64,000 nucleotides of DNA from an uncultured Chitinophaga sp. (lineage in GTDB: Bacteria > Bacteroidota > Bacteroidia > Chitinophagales > Chitinophagaceae), in the NCBI RefSeq assembly GCF_946479755.1, contig NZ_CAMLHC010000020.1, positions 1-64,000 on the forward strand. Reading direction: 5' to 3'. The notes under the pieces are model-generated. The model was not told the origin of the DNA and made no database searches. It saw nothing but the letters and a program-made list of their open reading frames with translations. Every line of letters starts with the position of its first letter. The stretch's first letter is position 1. The position numbers were made by a program, and so were the translations under genes. Of the stretch, positions 60,978-64,000 are shown piece after piece.

Positions 60978-61571
60978 CTATTTATGTCTTTCTTTTAACA
61001 CCTTTATAACGTCTGCCAGCGTAAAACCTTTAGCCTGCAGGAGCACCAGATAGTGATACAGCAGGTCGGCAGATTCGTTCAGAAACAGTTCGTCGTTATC
61101 ATCTTTGGCTTCTATCACCACTTCCACGGCCTCTTCACCTACTTTCTGCGCCACCTTGTTGATGCCTTTGGCAAACAGCTGGGAAGTATAGGACTTATCG
61201 GAAGGATTGTTTTTCCGGTCGGTGATGATGCTTTCAAGGCGTGCCAGGAAATCATTGCTGGTGTTGACTTCATTCCAGCAGGTATCGGCGCCGGTGTGGC
61301 ACACAGGGCCTACCGGGTTAGCCTTGATAAGGATGGTATCAGAGTCGCAGTCCACCATCAGGTCCTGCAACAGGAGGAAGTTACCACTCTCCTCCCCTTT
61401 TGTCCACAGGCGTTTTTTAGAGCGGCTGTAGAAGGTGACTTTGTTGTCAGCCAGTGTTTTGTCCAGTGCTTCGCGGTTCATATATCCGAGCATGAGCACT
61501 TTGCCGGTGGCGGCATCCTGGATGATGGCCGGTACCAGGCCATCGGCCGATTTTTCAAAATCTATCTGCAT
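60978..61571 (-). CDS. hisIE: Bifunctional PRA-CH/PRA-PH, histidine biosynthesis
   Basis: Two-domain enzyme of 197 aa from ATG 61571. The N-terminal HisI domain (phosphoribosyl-AMP cyclohydrolase) shows FYSRSKKRLWTKGEES, VDCDSDTIL (metal Asp) and CHTGADTCW (Cys ligands). The C-terminal HisE domain (phosphoribosyl-ATP pyrophosphohydrolase, from about 110) has KVGEEAVEVVIEAKDD and ESADLLYHYLVLL. It catalyses steps 2 and 3 of histidine synthesis and follows hisF by 21 nt. Confidence 0.94.
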   Translation of the reverse strand: MQIDFEKSADGLVPAIIQDAATGKVLMLGYMNREALDKTLADNKVTFYSRSKKRLWTKGEESGNFLLLQDLMVDCDSDTILIKANPVGPVCHTGADTCWNEVNTSNDFLARLESIITDRKNNPSDKSYTSQLFAKGINKVAQKVGEEAVEVVIEAKDDNDELFLNESADLLYHYLVLLQAKGFTLADVIKVLKERHK

Positions 61572-61592
61572 GATAAGCAATTTCAGCGGTGG

Positions 61593-62348
61593 TTAAAACC
61601 GGACGTTCACCCCTTTCTCATACAGGAAAGTTTTGAGCGCCGGAATTTCGATTTCTTTATAGTGGAAGATGCTGGCGGCCAGCGCTGCATCTGCCTGTGC
61701 GTTTCCAAAAACGTCCACGAAGTGTTCCATGGTGCCTGCGCCGCCGGAAGCGATCACCGGTACATGCAGGTTTTGTGACAGCTGCGCCGTAATATCCAGC
61801 GCAAAGCCCTGCTTGGTGCCATCGTTGTTCATAGACGTGAGCAGGATCTCCCCCGCGCCGCGGTCTACCGCCTCTTTGGCCCAGTCAAATGCCTTACGGT
61901 CTGTTTTTACGCGGCCGCCGTTCAGATACACATACCAGTCGCCGTCTTCGAAGCGCGTGTCAATAGCCAACACGATACACTGACTGCCAAACTCCTTTGC
62001 CAGCGTGTCTACCAGCCCCGGATTTTTAAAGGCAGCGGTGTTCACAGAGATCTTGTCCGCGCCGGATTGCAGGAGCGCATACACATCCTCCACTTCCGCA
62101 ATACCACCGCCTACGGTAAACGGGATATTGACATGCCGCGCAATACGGGTGACCAGCTCGGCCAGTGTTTTTCTTCGTTCATTCGTTGCCGTTATATCGA
62201 GAAACACCAGTTCATCTGCCCCCTGAGCCGCGTATAAAGCGCCCAGCTCAATAGGATCGCCGGCATCCCGGATATTTTCAAAATTGATGCCTTTTACGGT
62301 ACGGCCGTCTTTGATATCCAGACAGGGTATGATACGTTTGGTCAGCAT
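61593..62348 (-). CDS. hisF: Imidazole glycerol phosphate synthase cyclase subunit
   Basis: A (beta/alpha)8 barrel of 251 aa. Catalytic Asp11 in [16 protein letters not shown] and the second Asp in [11 protein letters not shown] (about 130) are present, with phosphate-binding [12 protein letters not shown] and [12 protein letters not shown]. With HisH it forms the enzyme producing imidazole glycerol phosphate and AICAR. 12 nt behind the hisA fusion gene. Confidence 0.95.
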   Translation of the reverse strand: MLTKRIIPCLDIKDGRTVKGINFENIRDAGDPIELGALYAAQGADELVFLDITATNERRKTLAELVTRIARHVNIPFTVGGGIAEVEDVYALLQSGADKISVNTAAFKNPGLVDTLAKEFGSQCIVLAIDTRFEDGDWYVYLNGGRVKTDRKAFDWAKEAVDRGAGEILLTSMNNDGTKQGFALDITAQLSQNLHVPVIASGGAGTMEHFVDVFGNAQADAALAASIFHYKEIEIPALKTFLYEKGVNVRF

Positions 62349-62360
62349 ACGTTAATAATT

Positions 62361-63503
62361 TTAGAGGAATGATTTTAATTCCGCTGTTGAAATTTTTCCT
62401 TCGTAGATAGCTTTGCCGATGATCACACCATGGCAGCCTATTTCCTGCAGGGCCGCCACATCACCGATGTTGCTGACGCCACCGCTGGCCACAAAGTTGA
62501 TCCCCGGGAACCCGCTGATGATCTTTTTATACAGGTCGATGGAAGGACCTGCCAGCAGGCCGTCTTTCGCGATGTCTGTACAGAAGATGTTTTGCACGCC
62601 GCGGTCTATATTGGACTCCAGAAAATCAAATACAGACAGGCCGGTGGTCTCCAGCCATCCGCCCACCGCTATTTTTTCTTCTTTCACATCGGCGCCGAGG
62701 AAGATTTTATCTGCCCCGAAACGTTCTACCCAGCTAAAGAACAGCTCCGGCGATTTCACGGCCACGCTGCCGATAGTGGCCAGCGCTGCGCCGCATTCAT
62801 ATACGATCTCCAGGTCTTTGTCCGTTTTGATGCCACCGCCAAAATCTGTCACCAGCGATGTTTTACCGGCGATATTTTCCAGCACTTTCCAGTTTACCAC
62901 AGCGCCTTTCCTGGCGCCGTCGAGATCTACCAGGTGCAGGCGGCGAACACCCAGTGCTTCAAATTCTTTCGCCACTTCCAGCGGATGCTCGTTATACACT
63001 TTCTGCTGGCTGTAATCGCCCTGCGTGAGGCGCACACATTTACCATCGATAATATCGATGGCGGGGATCACCTCAAAACGTTTAGCTGCAGGCTTTTCCA
63101 ATGATAGTTCCATGCGGATGAAATTGATACCTTCTTTTACAAAATAATTGCCCCGGGTGGTATACCCGAGGCGGTGGTAAAAAGATACTGCCGTTTCACG
63201 GGCGTTGCACCAGAGGAGCTGGATATTTTCTTTCCGGCAGATGTCTGCCAGGTGGTCCAGTATGGCTTTTCCATACCCTTTGCCCTGCGCTGCCGGCAAC
63301 GTCGCCAGCTTGCGGAACTGCGCCTCCCCTTTGCCGGGAAACAGCGACACGACCGTCACCAGCTGCCCGCCGTCAAACACGCCGAAATGCAGGCCGTCAG
63401 CATCATGATCTACCGTTACGGCGTCCAGCGTTGCGCCGGGATACAATACATCTCTGCGTACCCGTAACAACGCGTCATCCACACTGATCCTTCTGATTTG
63501 CAT
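62361..63503 (-). CDS. hisA: GNAT acetyltransferase-HisA fusion
   Basis: A single 380-aa frame encodes two domains. Residues 1-134 are a GNAT acetyltransferase (LATLPAAQGKGYGKAILDHL is the acetyl-CoA motif, and SFYHRLGYTTRG the C-terminal core). Residues 142-380 are HisA, the ProFAR isomerase: FEVIPAIDIIDGKCVRLTQG, DLDGARKG, FGGGIKTDKDLE, ASGGVSNIGDV. HisA normally begins at the IPAIDI segment, so the fusion is unusual. An internal ATG (residue 131) could give free HisA. It lies between hisH and hisF with 1- to 12-nt gaps. Confidence 0.9.
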   Translation of the reverse strand: MQIRRISVDDALLRVRRDVLYPGATLDAVTVDHDADGLHFGVFDGGQLVTVVSLFPGKGEAQFRKLATLPAAQGKGYGKAILDHLADICRKENIQLLWCNARETAVSFYHRLGYTTRGNYFVKEGINFIRMELSLEKPAAKRFEVIPAIDIIDGKCVRLTQGDYSQQKVYNEHPLEVAKEFEALGVRRLHLVDLDGARKGAVVNWKVLENIAGKTSLVTDFGGGIKTDKDLEIVYECGAALATIGSVAVKSPELFFSWVERFGADKIFLGADVKEEKIAVGGWLETTGLSVFDFLESNIDRGVQNIFCTDIAKDGLLAGPSIDLYKKIISGFPGINFVASGGVSNIGDVAALQEIGCHGVIIGKAIYEGKISTAELKSFL

Positions 63504-63504
63504 T

Positions 63505-64000
63505 TTATAAGTTCAAAAAGTTTTCGATGATACGGGCGCCGTGTTCCGCCGACTTTTCGGGGTGGAACTGCACCGCATAAAAATTATCTTTCTGCAACGC
63601 AGCGCTGTAGTTGATCACATAATTGGTGATGGCTACCGTGTCTGTGCCCAGCGCTGCATAATAGCTGTGCACAAAGTACATGTAGCTGTTTTCCGGCACA
63701 TGTTCAAACATCACGCTATGCAGACCGGTAATGTTGTTCCAGCCTATCTGTGGTATCTTCAGCAGGTTCTCCACCGGAGAAGTGAAACGTTTCACCTCCA
63801 CGTCAAATACACCGATACACGGTGTATCGTTTTCTTCCGAGTGGCGGCACAGCAACTGCATGCCCAGGCAGATGCCCAGCACCGGCTGCTGCAGGCCGGC
63901 AATCAGCTTGTCGAGATTACGCTCCTGCAAATACCGCATGGCAGTACTGGCTTCGCCTACCCCCGGAAAAATCACCCTGTCGGCCGACAGGATCTCTTCC
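63505..64000 (-). CDS. hisH: Imidazole glycerol phosphate synthase glutamine amidotransferase subunit (5' truncated)
   Basis: The C-terminal 165 residues of a class I glutamine amidotransferase; the frame is open to the window end, so the N-terminus is missing. VIFPGVGEAS, the nucleophile elbow GICLGMQLL (Cys), and the His-Glu pair in AVQFHPEKS are present. It supplies ammonia to HisF. Together with the neighbours it forms hisH-A-F-IE in the normal order. Confidence 0.95.
   Translation of the reverse strand, partial: EEILSADRVIFPGVGEASTAMRYLQERNLDKLIAGLQQPVLGICLGMQLLCRHSEENDTPCIGVFDVEVKRFTSPVENLLKIPQIGWNNITGLHSVMFEHVPENSYMYFVHSYYAALGTDTVAITNYVINYSAALQKDNFYAVQFHPEKSAEHGARIIENFLNL

Noticed and set aside
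60963..60978. GCAGCC-GGGT-GGCTGC hairpin as terminator of the his operon
   Set aside because: The stem is only 6 bp, overlaps the hisIE stop codon, and has no T-run after it on the minus strand.

Overview
The window looks like a chromosome segment from a Bacteroidota member, most probably a Chitinophagaceae/Chitinophaga-type bacterium. The evidence is a SusC/SusD pair, DUF4270, DUF6702 and DUF4907 proteins, LytTR two-component regulation, promoters of the TTTG-N19-TAnnTTTG type, and a flexirubin/aryl-polyene pigment cluster. No rRNA, tRNA, CRISPR array or intact insertion sequence was seen. Taxonomy is inferred from gene content only.

Layout. 1-3483: SusC (cut by the window edge) and SusD nutrient-uptake pair, closed by a clear terminator. 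3556-4105: intergenic stretch with apparent gene debris. 4106-8403: secreted esterase, M1 peptidase and HupE/UreJ-like membrane protein on the minus strand, with a divergent DUF6702 protein. 8404-11778: AT-rich accessory islet holding a zeta-toxin gene with an internal deletion, a small partner ORF, a two-gene unit (DUF4365 protein plus an unrecognised conserved 386-aa protein) and a truncated MqsA-like antitoxin. The two-gene unit is the best candidate here for an undescribed system.

11775-37587: about 25 co-directional minus-strand genes, many overlapping by 1-14 nt, for an aryl-polyene/flexirubin-type pigment. A tyrosine ammonia-lyase makes 4-coumarate. A PaaK-like ligase loads it, two ACPs carry the chain, and three ketosynthases with intact active sites plus a degenerate CLF-like partner extend it. 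A ketoreductase and two hot-dog dehydratases process it. A methyltransferase and a halogenase-like flavoprotein decorate the ring. A thioesterase, LpxL-like and C45 acyltransferases, glycosyltransferase, LolA-like carrier, lipoprotein and a trifunctional MMPL-PlsC-methyltransferase protein probably finish and export the product. AcpS activates the ACPs. A textbook promoter lies just upstream of the lyase gene. No DarA/DarB (dialkylresorcinol synthesis) gene is visible, so the flexirubin versus plain aryl-polyene question stays open.

37739-48033: CNNM/CorC-like and ZIP transporters, PAP2 phosphatase, methyltransferase, LTA-synthase-like sulfatase-fold enzyme, GlmM, cysteine desulfurase, and a LytTR regulator with its LytS-like kinase. 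48214-53785: an envelope gene group (DUF4907, Kelch lipoprotein, DUF4270 lipoprotein, outer-membrane barrel) and a GH1 glycosidase. 53786-54111: a striking nested inverted repeat. 54112-60821: formylglycine-generating-enzyme-like lipoprotein, DsbA-like and peroxiredoxin proteins, a BlaI/M56 sensor pair with a palindromic operator, and two tandem TlpA-like proteins. 60978-64000: histidine genes hisIE-hisF-(GNAT-hisA)-hisH, with hisH cut by the window end.
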